64,000 nt of DNA from DASQPE01 sp041498715. GTDB lineage: Bacteria; Gemmatimonadota; Gemmatimonadetes; Gemmatimonadales; GWC2-71-9. A program made the position numbers and the translations under genes. The stretch's first letter is position 1, and each line of letters opens with the position of its first letter. The notes under the pieces were generated by a model that saw nothing but the letters and a program-made list of their open reading frames with translations, ran no database searches and was not told the origin of the DNA. Positions 26,699-34,787 of this stretch are shown here, in pieces. The stretch is from contig JBGQIW010000002.1 of assembly GCA_041498715.1 (NCBI GenBank), positions 1 to 64,000 of the forward strand, in the 5' to 3' direction.

Positions 26699-27423
26699 CG
26701 ACGGGTGCCGACGTGGAATGCGGTGACTCCGCCCAGAAAGAGCTGGAAACGGACGTGCTCGAAACCCGCCCCCGCCATGCGACCGGCCAGTTCCGGAGGA
26801 CCCGGGAACGTTCGCGTGGACTCTGGAAGCCACTGGTAGGCGGTTCTATGTTTGGAGACCCACCGGCCCACACGCGGCAAGACACGCTCGAAGTAGAAAA
26901 GATAGAGTCGGCGGAACGGCTCCCGTGCCGGAGTCGCCATATCGAGGATGACGAGACGAGCTCCGGGCTTGAGCACGCGAGCGACTTCCGCCAGACCGGC
27001 GTCCAGGTCCACCAGGTTGCGCATACCCCAGCCGACCATCGCCCCATCGAATACCGCATCGGGGAACGGGAGCTCCAGCGCGTCCGCTCCGACCGGGGCG
27101 AGCCGTTCCGCCTTGCGGCGGCCCAGCTCGAGCATGGGCGGCACGAAGTCGGCGCCGACCACCTGCCCCGCGAACCCCGGCTTCTTCGCGAGAATCGCCG
27201 CGAAATCCAGCGTGCCCGCGCACAGGTCGAGGTAAATTCCCTGCGGCATCCGTTCCCAGCCGAGCCGATCGACCGCGTATCGCCGCCAGCGCAGATCCAG
27301 CCTCAGGCTCAGCAGCCGGTTCAGGCGGTCGTAGGTGGGCGCGATAGCCGCGAACATCGCCCGGACATAGGCCCGCTTCTCGGCGCCGCCGGCGACCGGT
27401 AACTTCTGATCTGAGGCTAACAT
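26695..27423 (-). CDS. ubiE: demethylmenaquinone/ubiquinone methyltransferase UbiE/MenG
   Basis: 242 aa SAM-dependent methyltransferase. It begins with the family segment FAAIAPTYDRLNRLLSLRLD, has the SAM motif LDLCAGTLDFA, and GWGMRNLVD plus EVARVLKPGARLVILDMA later. It performs the C-methylation that gives menaquinone. It is the first gene of the minus-strand quinone operon. A TTGCGG-N18-TACATT promoter-like pair on the minus strand (27456-27461 and 27432-27437) would start transcription almost at the ATG. Confidence 0.92.
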   Translation of the reverse strand: MLASDQKLPVAGGAEKRAYVRAMFAAIAPTYDRLNRLLSLRLDLRWRRYAVDRLGWERMPQGIYLDLCAGTLDFAAILAKKPGFAGQVVGADFVPPMLELGRRKAERLAPVGADALELPFPDAVFDGAMVGWGMRNLVDLDAGLAEVARVLKPGARLVILDMATPAREPFRRLYLFYFERVLPRVGRWVSKHRTAYQWLPESTRTFPGPPELAGRMAGAGFEHVRFQLFLGGVTAFHVGTRR

Positions 27424-27476
27424 AGCCGCTCAATGTAGCCCGCACGGAAACCGCTCCGCAAGCGCGAGGTCGCCGC

Positions 27477-28079
27477 GTGGCGCCTAGGGCGGACCTGGCC
27501 GGGAGGAGCGATCAGGACATCGTCGCCCTCGCCCGGGCGGGCGAAGAGGCCGCCTACCGGGAGCTCATCCGCCGCTACGAACGGCCGCTGTTCTCCCTCC
27601 TCTACCGCATGGTACGCGACCGGGAGCTGGCCGAGGATCTGGCGCAGGAAACTTTCGTCAAGGCCTTGAACGCGATCGAATCGTACCGCCCGGAGTACAA
27701 ATTCTCTTCCTGGATCTTCAAGATCGCGAACAACGCGGCCATCGATCATCTCCGGCGGCGCGAGCTGGACACGCTCTCGCTCGAGGGTTCTCCGCACGCA
27801 GAGACGCCTGAGGCGGTCCAGGCGACGGCCCTCCAAATCGGCGACCGGCAGGAGTCCCCGCTCGACGAGGTGGAGGCGCGGGAGCTCGGCGGGCAGATCG
27901 AGCAGGCGATCGCGCGGCTCCGGCCCGAGTACCGCTCGTGCATTCTGCTCCGCCACGTGGAGGGCCGGGCATACGAGGAAATCGCTGAAATTCTGAATCT
28001 TCCGCTGGGCACGGTGAAGACGTACATCCATCGGGCGCGCAATGAGTTGAGGCAAGCGCTCGCACACTTGCGCGAGTGA
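27477..28079 (+). CDS. ECF-type RNA polymerase sigma factor (sigma-24/RpoE-like)
   Basis: 200 aa. Region 2 (about 28-95: LFSLLYRMVRDRELAEDLAQETFVKAL, split as RMVRDRELAEDLAQETF, and WIFKIANNAAIDHLRRR) and region 4 (about 135-195: LRPEYRSCILLRHVEGRAYEEIAEILNLPLG, cut here to EGRAYEEIAEILNLPLG, then TVKTYIHRARNELR). GTG start at 27477. The next gene encodes a zinc-binding anti-sigma candidate, so the pair forms an envelope-responsive switch. A GGAAACC at 27446-27452 resembles an ECF -35 element and hints at autoregulation, but the spacing to the start codon would leave almost no leader. Confidence 0.93.
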   Translation: MAPRADLAGRSDQDIVALARAGEEAAYRELIRRYERPLFSLLYRMVRDRELAEDLAQETFVKALNAIESYRPEYKFSSWIFKIANNAAIDHLRRRELDTLSLEGSPHAETPEAVQATALQIGDRQESPLDEVEARELGGQIEQAIARLRPEYRSCILLRHVEGRAYEEIAEILNLPLGTVKTYIHRARNELRQALAHLRE

Positions 28080-28115
28080 AACCTTCCCATTGTCGCCATC
28101 GTAAAGGGGTCCACG

Positions 28116-28727
28116 ATGACCGGTAATTCTTCCCCGCAGCATTTCGGTCCCGACGAGCTGGACGGCTGGCTCGCCGGCGTGCGCACGCCCGAGCTCGGCC
28201 GGCATCTGAACGAATGCTCCGACTGCCTCGAGCTGGTGCGCACCGAAGAGGCGCTGATCGCGCGGCTCGGGGCGCTTCCACTCTACGCCCCGCGGGCCGA
28301 TTTCAGCGACCGGGTCATGGCCTCGGTGTACATCCCGGATCCGTTCGCGATCCGCTCGCTTCAGGCGGCCCGGCGCCGGTTGTTCGCCTCCCGCAAGTCG
28401 ATCGCGATCGCGGCCATGCTCGCCCTCGTGCTGCTGGGTTCCATGACGGCCAGCGCCGCGTGGACGCTCGCCCACCGGGACACGCTGCTCGGGGCCGGCA
28501 ACTGGCTCGCGAGCGAGTCCGCTCGGTGGGCCTGGGTGGGTCTGCGTGGCGCGGCGCTGAACCTGATCGAGCAACCCTGGTTCAGCGGTTTCCGGAGCCT
28601 CGTCGATGCGCCGGGCCGGCTGGCCCTCGCCTCGGCGGCGATGTCCCTCATGTACGTGAGCGGCATCCTCGCACTCCGGCGCCTCCTCGCGATCCCGACG
28701 CAGCGGGTGGCCCATGCCAACAGCTAG
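28116..28727 (+). CDS. zinc-binding (ZAS-type) anti-sigma factor, membrane anchored
   Basis: 203 aa. The N-terminus carries H30-LNE-C34-SD-C37, the HxxxCxxC zinc anti-sigma motif. One clear membrane segment lies near 93-115 and a second hydrophobic stretch near 170-190. It should hold the upstream sigma factor at the membrane until a signal releases it. It lies 36 bases after the sigma gene. Its end overlaps the next gene by 14 bases, which places the envelope genes in the same operon. Confidence 0.82.
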   Translation: MTGNSSPQHFGPDELDGWLAGVRTPELGRHLNECSDCLELVRTEEALIARLGALPLYAPRADFSDRVMASVYIPDPFAIRSLQAARRRLFASRKSIAIAAMLALVLLGSMTASAAWTLAHRDTLLGAGNWLASESARWAWVGLRGAALNLIEQPWFSGFRSLVDAPGRLALASAAMSLMYVSGILALRRLLAIPTQRVAHANS

Positions 28728-29979
28728 CCGCGTTCCGGCCGCCCTGGGCTTCTTCGTCTTCGTGCTGGCCCCGGCCGCCCATGCGAGCCCGCACGGGCTC
28801 GGCCATGTGAGCGACGTCATCGAGACCTTCCGCGCGTTCGTCGTCCAGCAAATCACGCAGAGCCCGCCCAAGCCCAAGCCCGCCACCATCGCGCCGGCGC
28901 CGGGCGGCCCCACCGTCGACCTGAGCGACCTGAGCCGGCCCGAAGCCGTCGAGCGCGCGCTTCGCAGCGCCGTTCCCGACCCGGGGCCGGAGAGCCGCCT
29001 CACGGTGACGAACGGCCAAGCCCGACTGGGAGATTTCTCGATCGGGTCCGCTGAGACCGTGACCGGGCACCTGCTCGTGCTCAGGGGAAACGCGAACATC
29101 TACGGCCATCTCCTCGGCAACCTGGTCACCGTGGACGGCGACGTGTTCGTCCATCCGGGAGGCGCGGTCTCCGGCGACATCCTGGCGCTGCACGGAGACG
29201 TCAGGGACCAGGGAGGTGAGATCGGCGGGGAGGTCCGGACCCTGAGCGCGCCGCTCGCACCCGCGGTGCCGGCGCTCTCGCCGCTGGCCTCGTTCGGTCG
29301 CAACGTCGCCGGAGTGGCTGGCGTCTTCCTCACCCTGCTGGCCCTTGGCGTCGGCCTGGTGACGTTCGCCCGCCCCAACCTCGAAGTCGTGTCGGACACC
29401 GTGTCGCACTCCTTCGGACGCTCCTTCGTCACCGGGCTCGTCGGCCAGATCCTGATCCTGCCGACCTTCGGCATGCTGATCGTGGGGCTCATCCTGAGCG
29501 TCGCGGGGATCCTGCTGCTGCCGTTCGCGGTCGTCGTGTACGTGCTGCTGGCCATCCTGGGGGTGGTGGGCGGTTACCTCGCCGTGGCGCACGCGCTCGG
29601 AGAGACCTACACCCGGCGTCGCATGGCCCAGGGCGCGGCTCTCGGGTCGCCCAACAGCTACCGATACCTCCTCGTCGGGCTGAGCAGCCTATTCGTCCTC
29701 TGGGCGGCGTGGTGCCTGTTCGGGTGGGTGCCGCTGGCCGGGGAGATCGTGCGCGGAGCTGCCGTGCTCGTGACCTGGCTCATGGCCACCGTCGGATTCG
29801 GGGCCGCGCTGCTGAGCCGCGCCGGTGTGCGGGAAAGCTTCGCGGGCCGGTTGATTCCGCCGGAAGCGCTCACGGACGAATATCTGTGGGCCACGCCGCA
29901 GTTCGGCGTGCCGGCGGTGCGGCGACCGGAGGCGGGTCCGGGCGCTCGTCCGGGCACGCGTCACGACCTGGGCCGTTGA
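28714..29979 (+). CDS. membrane protein with bactofilin-like beta-helical extracytoplasmic segment
   Basis: 421 aa. A signal peptide (ALGFFVFVLAPAAHA) is followed by a Pro-rich linker. Then comes a stretch with regular Gly-Asp turns (SAETVTGHLLVLRGNANIYGH, cut here to HLLVLRGNANIYGH, and GAVSGDILALHGDVRDQGG) like polymer-forming cytoskeletal/bactofilin repeats at about 110-185. Five or six hydrophobic helices follow (about 210-370), and the C-terminus is short and polar. It overlaps the anti-sigma gene by 14 bases. Its likely role is in envelope structure or stress sensing; no enzyme motif is present. Confidence 0.7.
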   Translation: MPTASRVPAALGFFVFVLAPAAHASPHGLGHVSDVIETFRAFVVQQITQSPPKPKPATIAPAPGGPTVDLSDLSRPEAVERALRSAVPDPGPESRLTVTNGQARLGDFSIGSAETVTGHLLVLRGNANIYGHLLGNLVTVDGDVFVHPGGAVSGDILALHGDVRDQGGEIGGEVRTLSAPLAPAVPALSPLASFGRNVAGVAGVFLTLLALGVGLVTFARPNLEVVSDTVSHSFGRSFVTGLVGQILILPTFGMLIVGLILSVAGILLLPFAVVVYVLLAILGVVGGYLAVAHALGETYTRRRMAQGAALGSPNSYRYLLVGLSSLFVLWAAWCLFGWVPLAGEIVRGAAVLVTWLMATVGFGAALLSRAGVRESFAGRLIPPEALTDEYLWATPQFGVPAVRRPEAGPGARPGTRHDLGR

Positions 29980-29984
29980 CCCCG

Positions 29985-30827
29985 ATGCGCGCCGCCCTCG
30001 TCGGCGTGGCGCTCGTCTGTTGGGCCGGAGCGCTTCGGGCCCAGACGATGCGGCCGTTCACCACCTTCCGTCAGCTGCACGGTGAAACCCGGCTCGACGC
30101 ACGGCTCGAGTTCGTCGCGGGCCGGCTGCGGGTCGGGCCCGGCCGCGGTACCGAGCTGTATCGGATGAACCTCGCCTATGACGCGGACCGGTTCGTCCCC
30201 CTGTCCCGCTATGACGCCGCCTCCGGCACCGCGCTCCTCGGCGTGGAGCCCGTCGGCGGACCGGGACTGCGCGTGGTGTCGCGGCACCAGCTCCAGCAGG
30301 ACGCCGAGGTGGAGCTCTCGCCCCAGACCGACCTCGCCCTCGCCGTCTCCCTCGGCGCGGTGGAGGCCGATCTCGACCTCGGCGGTCTGCGTCTAACGGA
30401 GCTGCGGCTCGAGGCGGGCGCCAGCCGCTCGGTGGTGCGCTTCTCCCGGCCCAACCCCATCCGGTGCCGGACCGCGGATATCTCCGCCGGAGCGGCGGAA
30501 GTCTCCATTCTCAAGCTCGGCAACAGCCGCTGCGATCGGTTGCGGGTCGAGGGCGGGATCGGCCGGATGACCCTCGACTTCGGCGGGACGTGGACCGGCT
30601 CGCAGCGGGCGGAGCTGAGCCTCGCGGTGACGGAGCTCCGGCTTCAGCTCCCCCGCAAGGTGGGTGTGCGGATCACCATGGACCGGTTCCTCGCGAGCTT
30701 CGACCCGGGGGGCCTGATCCGCCGGGGGAACGAGTGGGTGACGCCCGGCTACGATCAGGCCGAGCGGCACCTCGACCTCGCGCTCAAGACAACGGTCGGC
30801 GGCGTCCGGATCGACTGGACCAACTGA
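29985..30827 (+). CDS. secreted protein with LiaF/DUF4097-like beta-strand repeats
   Basis: 280 aa with a signal peptide (LVGVALVCWAGALRAQ). The mature protein consists of repeated short beta units (LAVSLGAVEADLDLGG, AEVSILKLGNSRC, LDLALKTTVGGVRIDW) typical of the toast-rack/DUF2154 N-domain and LiaF-like C-domain. LiaF-type proteins act in envelope-stress sensing in other bacteria. It starts 5 bases after the previous gene and closes the sigma/anti-sigma operon. The family assignment is by pattern and should be confirmed by profile search. Confidence 0.6.
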   Translation: MRAALVGVALVCWAGALRAQTMRPFTTFRQLHGETRLDARLEFVAGRLRVGPGRGTELYRMNLAYDADRFVPLSRYDAASGTALLGVEPVGGPGLRVVSRHQLQQDAEVELSPQTDLALAVSLGAVEADLDLGGLRLTELRLEAGASRSVVRFSRPNPIRCRTADISAGAAEVSILKLGNSRCDRLRVEGGIGRMTLDFGGTWTGSQRAELSLAVTELRLQLPRKVGVRITMDRFLASFDPGGLIRRGNEWVTPGYDQAERHLDLALKTTVGGVRIDWTN

Positions 30828-30882
30828 GGCACGGCGTCCCGCCCGTTGCTATGCTTCAGGCGGCCGGCACACCGGAGGCCCC

Positions 30883-31491
30883 ATGTCGCCGCTCGAGACG
30901 CTGGGCTTCACCCTCGGTACCTCCTTCGCGTCGGGACTCAACCTCTACGCGACCATCGCGGCGGCCGGACTACTCGACCGCTTCGGTATCATCCACCTGC
31001 CCCCCTCGCTCGCGGTGCTCTCCCAGCCGGTGGTTTGGGGCATCGCGCTGGCGCTCTTCGTCGTCGAGTTCTTCGCGGACAAGATCCCGCTGGTGGACAC
31101 GGCCTGGGACACGCTCCACACCTTCATCCGTCCCCCGGCGGCGGCCCTGCTGGGCTACGCGGCCTTCGGCGACGTGCCCGAGCCGTGGAAGATCTGCGCA
31201 GCGCTCCTGGCGGGCGGGGTGGCACTCACCTCCCATGGCGCCAAGGCCACGACCCGGGCCGCGGCGAACACGAGCCCCGAGCCGTTCAGCAACTGGCTCC
31301 TGAGCGTGGTCGAGGACGCCGTCGCGGTCGGATTGTCGTGGCTCGCCGGCACCCATCCGATTCTCACCGGCGCGATCGTCCTGGTGCTCCTGGTGCTGTC
31401 CGCGCTCTTGATCTGGAAGCTGTGGGGTCTGTTCCGGAAGGCGTTCGCCAAGCTCGCCGGCCCCGCGCCCGCGGCGGGAGCCGGGCCCTAA
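30883..31491 (+). CDS. DUF4126 family membrane protein
   Basis: 202 aa with four or five hydrophobic helices. The family start is visible (GTSFASGLNLYATIAAAGLLDRF), here cited as ASGLNLYATIAAAGLL, together with FADKIPLVDTAWDTLHTFI and the SHGAKATTRAAANTSPEP segment. No function has been established for this family. It lies 55 bases after the envelope operon and its stop overlaps the convergent SAM-hydrolase gene by 4 bases. Confidence 0.85.
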   Translation: MSPLETLGFTLGTSFASGLNLYATIAAAGLLDRFGIIHLPPSLAVLSQPVVWGIALALFVVEFFADKIPLVDTAWDTLHTFIRPPAAALLGYAAFGDVPEPWKICAALLAGGVALTSHGAKATTRAAANTSPEPFSNWLLSVVEDAVAVGLSWLAGTHPILTGAIVLVLLVLSALLIWKLWGLFRKAFAKLAGPAPAAGAGP

Positions 31492-32246
31492 CCCAGCCTC
31501 ACCCTCACCTCCCCGCCCACACCGAGGCCCAGCCGGCGCGCAGCGGAACCATTGCGCACGGCGATCTCGACCGCGCCGTCCGAACCGACGAGCGCCACCA
31601 GTCCGCCGGCCGCCACCTCCGCGAACGTGCGCCTCAAGGGGCCGAGATCGAGGTCCTCGACCTCGAGCGTGGCGTAGGATGGCACGTGCTCGGTCGTGAG
31701 ATTGGTGACCAGCGTTCCGAACCGGTCCACGTAAATCACTTCGCCGACGACGCTCTTGCCCTCGTAGCGCGGCTCCGCCGTGGCGAGGCGCTCCGGGATT
31801 CCGAGAAAGGGCGGGCCCAGCGAATCGAGCGGGCTGCCGAACGCGATGGCCGCCGCCGCCGGCGCAAAGACGTCCCGGCCGTGGAAGGTGGGCGAGGCCG
31901 CAGGGGGCGTGGGGAGTGCTACGATCTCCACGACCGTGTCGTGCAGGACGCGGCTGAAGATCCCGTTGTCGGGGCCCACGAAGAAGTGGCCGCCGGCCCG
32001 AAGCGCGAGCGCCCCGCGCGCCGTTCCCACACCCGGATCCACGACGGCGAGATGAACGGTGCCGGGAGGAAACAGGTGCCAGGCCCGGCCGAGCACGTAG
32101 GCGGCGGCCCGGACGTCGCCGGGGGCGATGGCGTGCGTGATGTCCACGAGGGTGATGCCGGGCGCCGACGACAGGAGCACCCCGCGCAGCTCCGCGACGT
32201 ACGCGTCCGAGAGGCCGAAGTCGGTGAGGAGGGTGACGGCCGGCAT
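31488..32246 (-). CDS. SAM hydroxide adenosyltransferase (DUF62 family)
   Basis: 252 aa. A member of the chlorinase/fluorinase superfamily that hydrolyses S-adenosylmethionine to adenosine and methionine. Motifs: LLTDFGLSDAYV, VVDPGVGTAR, GPDNGIFS, FHGRDVFAPAAA and the C-terminal RNGS. The halogenase-specific loop is not evident, so hydrolysis is the safer call. It follows mrp by 16 bases on the minus strand. Confidence 0.88.
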   Translation of the reverse strand: MPAVTLLTDFGLSDAYVAELRGVLLSSAPGITLVDITHAIAPGDVRAAAYVLGRAWHLFPPGTVHLAVVDPGVGTARGALALRAGGHFFVGPDNGIFSRVLHDTVVEIVALPTPPAASPTFHGRDVFAPAAAAIAFGSPLDSLGPPFLGIPERLATAEPRYEGKSVVGEVIYVDRFGTLVTNLTTEHVPSYATLEVEDLDLGPLRRTFAEVAAGGLVALVGSDGAVEIAVRNGSAARRLGLGVGGEVRVRLG

Positions 32247-32262
32247 GGCCGACGGCCCGTCG

Positions 32263-33372
32263 CTAGCCTTTGAGGATGGGCAGGGCGACGGAGCGGCCGC
32301 CGACCTTCTGGTGCAGCGATTCCGCGACGGCGCGCAGGGCTGTGGCGGCCGGGCTCCGGGGCTCCGCCACCACGATCGGACGGCCGGCGTCCGCCAGCTG
32401 GGCGAGCCCGGGCTGGAGCGGAACTTCGCCGAGCAGGGGCGAGCCGATTTCCGCGGCGAGGCGGCGCCCGCCCCCCGTCGAGAAGAAGTCGATGCGCCGC
32501 CCGGTCTCGGGATCGGTGAACCCGCTCATGTTCTCCACCACGCCGATCACCGGCACGCCGACCCGCTCGAACATCTTGGCACCGCGCAGGGCGTCGCCGA
32601 CCGCCATTTCCTGCGGGGTGGTCACGATCAGCGCACCGGACACGTGGGTGGCCTGCACCAGCGACAGCTGCGCGTCACCCGTGCCCGGCGGCAGATCCAC
32701 GATGAAGTAGTCGAGCCGCCCCCACTCCACGTCCCGCAGGAACTGCTGCACGACTTTCATGATGATCGGGCCCCGCCAGATCGCGGGGGCGTCGCGCTCG
32801 ACCAGAAACCCCAGCGACATGAGCTTCACGCCGTACGCCTCGATCGGATGGATCTTGCCGGCGACGATGGGGGGCTTGTCGAAGGTCCCGAACATCCGGG
32901 GGATGTTCGGCCCATAGACGTCCGCGTCCATCAGCCCGACCGCGTGTCCGGCGGCCGCCAGGGCGACGGCGAGATTGGCGGACACCGTGGACTTGCCCAC
33001 GCCGCCCTTACCCGAAGACACGGCGATGATGCGCCCGAGGTTGGGCTGCTCCGCCGGCGCCGAGGGGGCTTGGGGGGCCGCCGGCGTCGCACCGGGCGGC
33101 GCATGGGTCGCACGCGGGGGGCCGGAGGGATCGACCACGCTGATCTTCACGTCCTCCTTGCGCACGCCCCCGAGCGCGGCCACGGCCGCCCGCGCCTCGC
33201 GCACCAGCGTGGCAGGATCTTCCCTGGACAGCAGAAACGTGAAGGCGACCTTGCCGTCGTCCGTGACGCTCAGGTCCCGGATCATTCCGGCTGACAGAAG
33301 ATCGGCGTCGAGGCGGGGATTGCGAATGCGGGCGAGCGCCGAGGTGACCCGGGCTTCCAGAGAATCGGTCAC
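32263..33372 (-). CDS. mrp: Mrp/ApbC-type P-loop ATPase, iron-sulfur carrier family
   Basis: 369 aa. An N-terminal MIP18/DUF59 domain (about 1-85) is joined by an Ala/Pro linker to the deviant Walker A GKGGVGKSTVSANLAVAL and the Mrp signature LDYFIVDLPPGTGDAQL. It is expected to deliver Fe-S clusters. The C-terminal CxxC that binds the bridging cluster in E. coli Mrp should follow ENMS but reads ENMSGFTDPETGRR with no cysteine. GTG start at 33372, 8 bases after nfuA, forming a two-gene Fe-S unit behind a good promoter. Confidence 0.9.
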   Translation of the reverse strand: MTDSLEARVTSALARIRNPRLDADLLSAGMIRDLSVTDDGKVAFTFLLSREDPATLVREARAAVAALGGVRKEDVKISVVDPSGPPRATHAPPGATPAAPQAPSAPAEQPNLGRIIAVSSGKGGVGKSTVSANLAVALAAAGHAVGLMDADVYGPNIPRMFGTFDKPPIVAGKIHPIEAYGVKLMSLGFLVERDAPAIWRGPIIMKVVQQFLRDVEWGRLDYFIVDLPPGTGDAQLSLVQATHVSGALIVTTPQEMAVGDALRGAKMFERVGVPVIGVVENMSGFTDPETGRRIDFFSTGGGRRLAAEIGSPLLGEVPLQPGLAQLADAGRPIVVAEPRSPAATALRAVAESLHQKVGGRSVALPILKG

Positions 33373-33380
33373 GTCAGTCC

Positions 33381-33611
33381 TCAGACAGCTTCAACGGTCT
33401 TCACTTCCGGCACCATTTCGCGGAGACGATGCTCGATACCTTGCCTGAGGGTGACCGACGACGCGGAGCAGCCGTGGCAGGTGCCGCCGAGACGCAGGAG
33501 CAGCCGACCCTCCTGCTCGTCGAAGTCTACGACCTCGACGTGACCGCGGTGGGATGAGATGTAGGGGCGGAGCGTATCCAGCGTGCGCTCAATGCGTTCG
33601 ATCGTGTCCAT
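33381..33611 (-). CDS. NifU C-terminal domain (Nfu-type) iron-sulfur scaffold
   Basis: 76 aa, a stand-alone Nfu domain. The cluster-binding motif GTCHGCSAS is intact, followed by TLRQGIEHRLREMVPEV. It would carry a [4Fe-4S] cluster across a homodimer and hand it to target proteins. The ATG at 33611 was chosen because upstream codons lie in the promoter region. Immediately followed by mrp, which lacks its own cysteines, so this protein may provide the cluster site of the pair. Confidence 0.9.
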   Translation of the reverse strand: MDTIERIERTLDTLRPYISSHRGHVEVVDFDEQEGRLLLRLGGTCHGCSASSVTLRQGIEHRLREMVPEVKTVEAV

Positions 33612-33648
33612 AAGGGCCGGGGCCGTAATTCCTACAGTCGGATTCGGC

Positions 33649-33676
33649 AATATAAGACCCGGAGGAGCCGGATCAA
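33649..33676 (-). promoter_or_regulatory. sigma70-type promoter for nfu-mrp
   Basis: On the minus strand TTGATC (33676-33671) and TATATT (33654-33649) are separated by 16 bases, about 30 bases before the Nfu ATG. The -10 is the only AT-rich spot in this gap. The -35 overlaps the stop codon of the upstream nrnA gene. Confidence 0.55.
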
Positions 33677-34695
33677 ACCCGCCCGTTGCCGCAGAGCCAG
33701 GCGCGGGCTGCCGACAGCACCGTACCCTGCACTTCGGCGAGGGTGCCCGGCAGCGCCAGGCCCGAGGCCTTCGTGTGCCCGCCACCGCCGAACTGCTTCG
33801 CGAACGCCGCGACGTCCACGTCCCCGACCGACCGGAGCGACACCTTCACCCGGCCCTGGGACACTTCGCGGAACAGGAGCGCCATCCGCACGCCGTCGAT
33901 CGACCGGGGAAACTCCACCACGCCGTCCAGATCGTCCGAGGACACCCCGAGCCGCTCGATCGCGCCCGGCGGCACCGTGACCCAGGCCAGACCGATCTCG
34001 GGCTCCACCACGAGTGTCTGGAGGGCTTCGGCAAACAGGCGAGGGCGACCTTCGGGGGCACGGGCGTAGACGTCGAGGTAGATCTGCTCCGGGTCGAGGC
34101 CGGTCTCGAGCAGCTCGGCGGCGATGCGAAGCGTGCGCGGATGGGTGTTGCTGAACCGGAAGCCGCCCGTGTCCGTGAGCAGGGCGACGTAGAGCCCGCG
34201 GGCCGCCGCCCGGGTCAGAGGCCATCCATTGGCCACCGCCAGCTCGAAGATCAGCTCACCGGTCGCGGCGGCGGTGGGGTCGAGGTAGCGCGGTCCCGCC
34301 GGCAGCGAGCCCGGGCTCACGTGGTGGTCCACGCAAGCGACAGCTACGCCGCGGTCGCGCACGGTTTCCGCCAGCATGCCCAGCCGCCCGAGATCGGAGA
34401 TGTCCAGGACGATGATGACGTCGGACCGCCGCAACTCCTTTACGGCTTCCGCGGTGTGATCGACACCGGGCAGATCGTCCAGCAAGAAGCGAAAGCGGGG
34501 CGGCGTGGGAGAGGGATTGGTGATCGCCACGTCGTAGCCTTGCGCCTGGAGCAGGTGGGCAAGGCCGGCCTCGCTGCCGAGACCATCGCCGTCCGGATTG
34601 ACGTGGGTCGTGAGGCAGATCCGCTGGCCCGGCCGGAGGATCTCGGCGAGCCCGGTCGCGGCGCTGCGGTCGGCGTCAGTCAGGGTGAAGGGCAT
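33673..34695 (-). CDS. DHH/DHHA1 phosphoesterase, NrnA-like oligoribonuclease/pAp phosphatase
   Basis: 340 aa. The DHH domain shows TTHVNPDGDGLGSEAGLA, VIIVLDISDLGRLG and VDHHVSP. The DHHA1 domain closes with KQFGGGGHTKASG. NrnA-type enzymes degrade nanoRNA and dephosphorylate pAp. The ATG at 34695 is preceded on its own strand by TTTACTGTTTTCCCC, part of the heptamer repeat, so no Shine-Dalgarno is visible. It lies downstream of an APC transporter gene across a large inverted repeat. Confidence 0.88.
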   Translation of the reverse strand: MPFTLTDADRSAATGLAEILRPGQRICLTTHVNPDGDGLGSEAGLAHLLQAQGYDVAITNPSPTPPRFRFLLDDLPGVDHTAEAVKELRRSDVIIVLDISDLGRLGMLAETVRDRGVAVACVDHHVSPGSLPAGPRYLDPTAAATGELIFELAVANGWPLTRAAARGLYVALLTDTGGFRFSNTHPRTLRIAAELLETGLDPEQIYLDVYARAPEGRPRLFAEALQTLVVEPEIGLAWVTVPPGAIERLGVSSDDLDGVVEFPRSIDGVRMALLFREVSQGRVKVSLRSVGDVDVAAFAKQFGGGGHTKASGLALPGTLAEVQGTVLSAARAWLCGNGRV

Positions 34696-34704
34696 GGGGA
34701 AAAC

Positions 34705-34787
34705 AGTAAACGGTGAACGGTGAACAGTGAACGGGGAGCCCTGGAGCTGGCGGCCCCCCGTTGACCGTTCACCGTTTACCGTTCACC
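34705..34787. repeat. heptamer-armed inverted repeat (element A)
   Basis: The left arm (34705-34736) is AGTAAAC, GGTGAAC, GGTGAAC, AGTGAAC, then GGGG. The right arm (34756-34787) is CCCC then GTTGACC, GTTCACC, GTTTACC, GTTCACC. The arms pair over about 32 bp with a ~19-base loop. The element lies between the APC transporter stop (inside the right arm) and the nrnA start (10 bases away). It could act as a terminator or as a 5' leader structure. The same design recurs at 36.3 and 59.0 kb. Confidence 0.85.
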
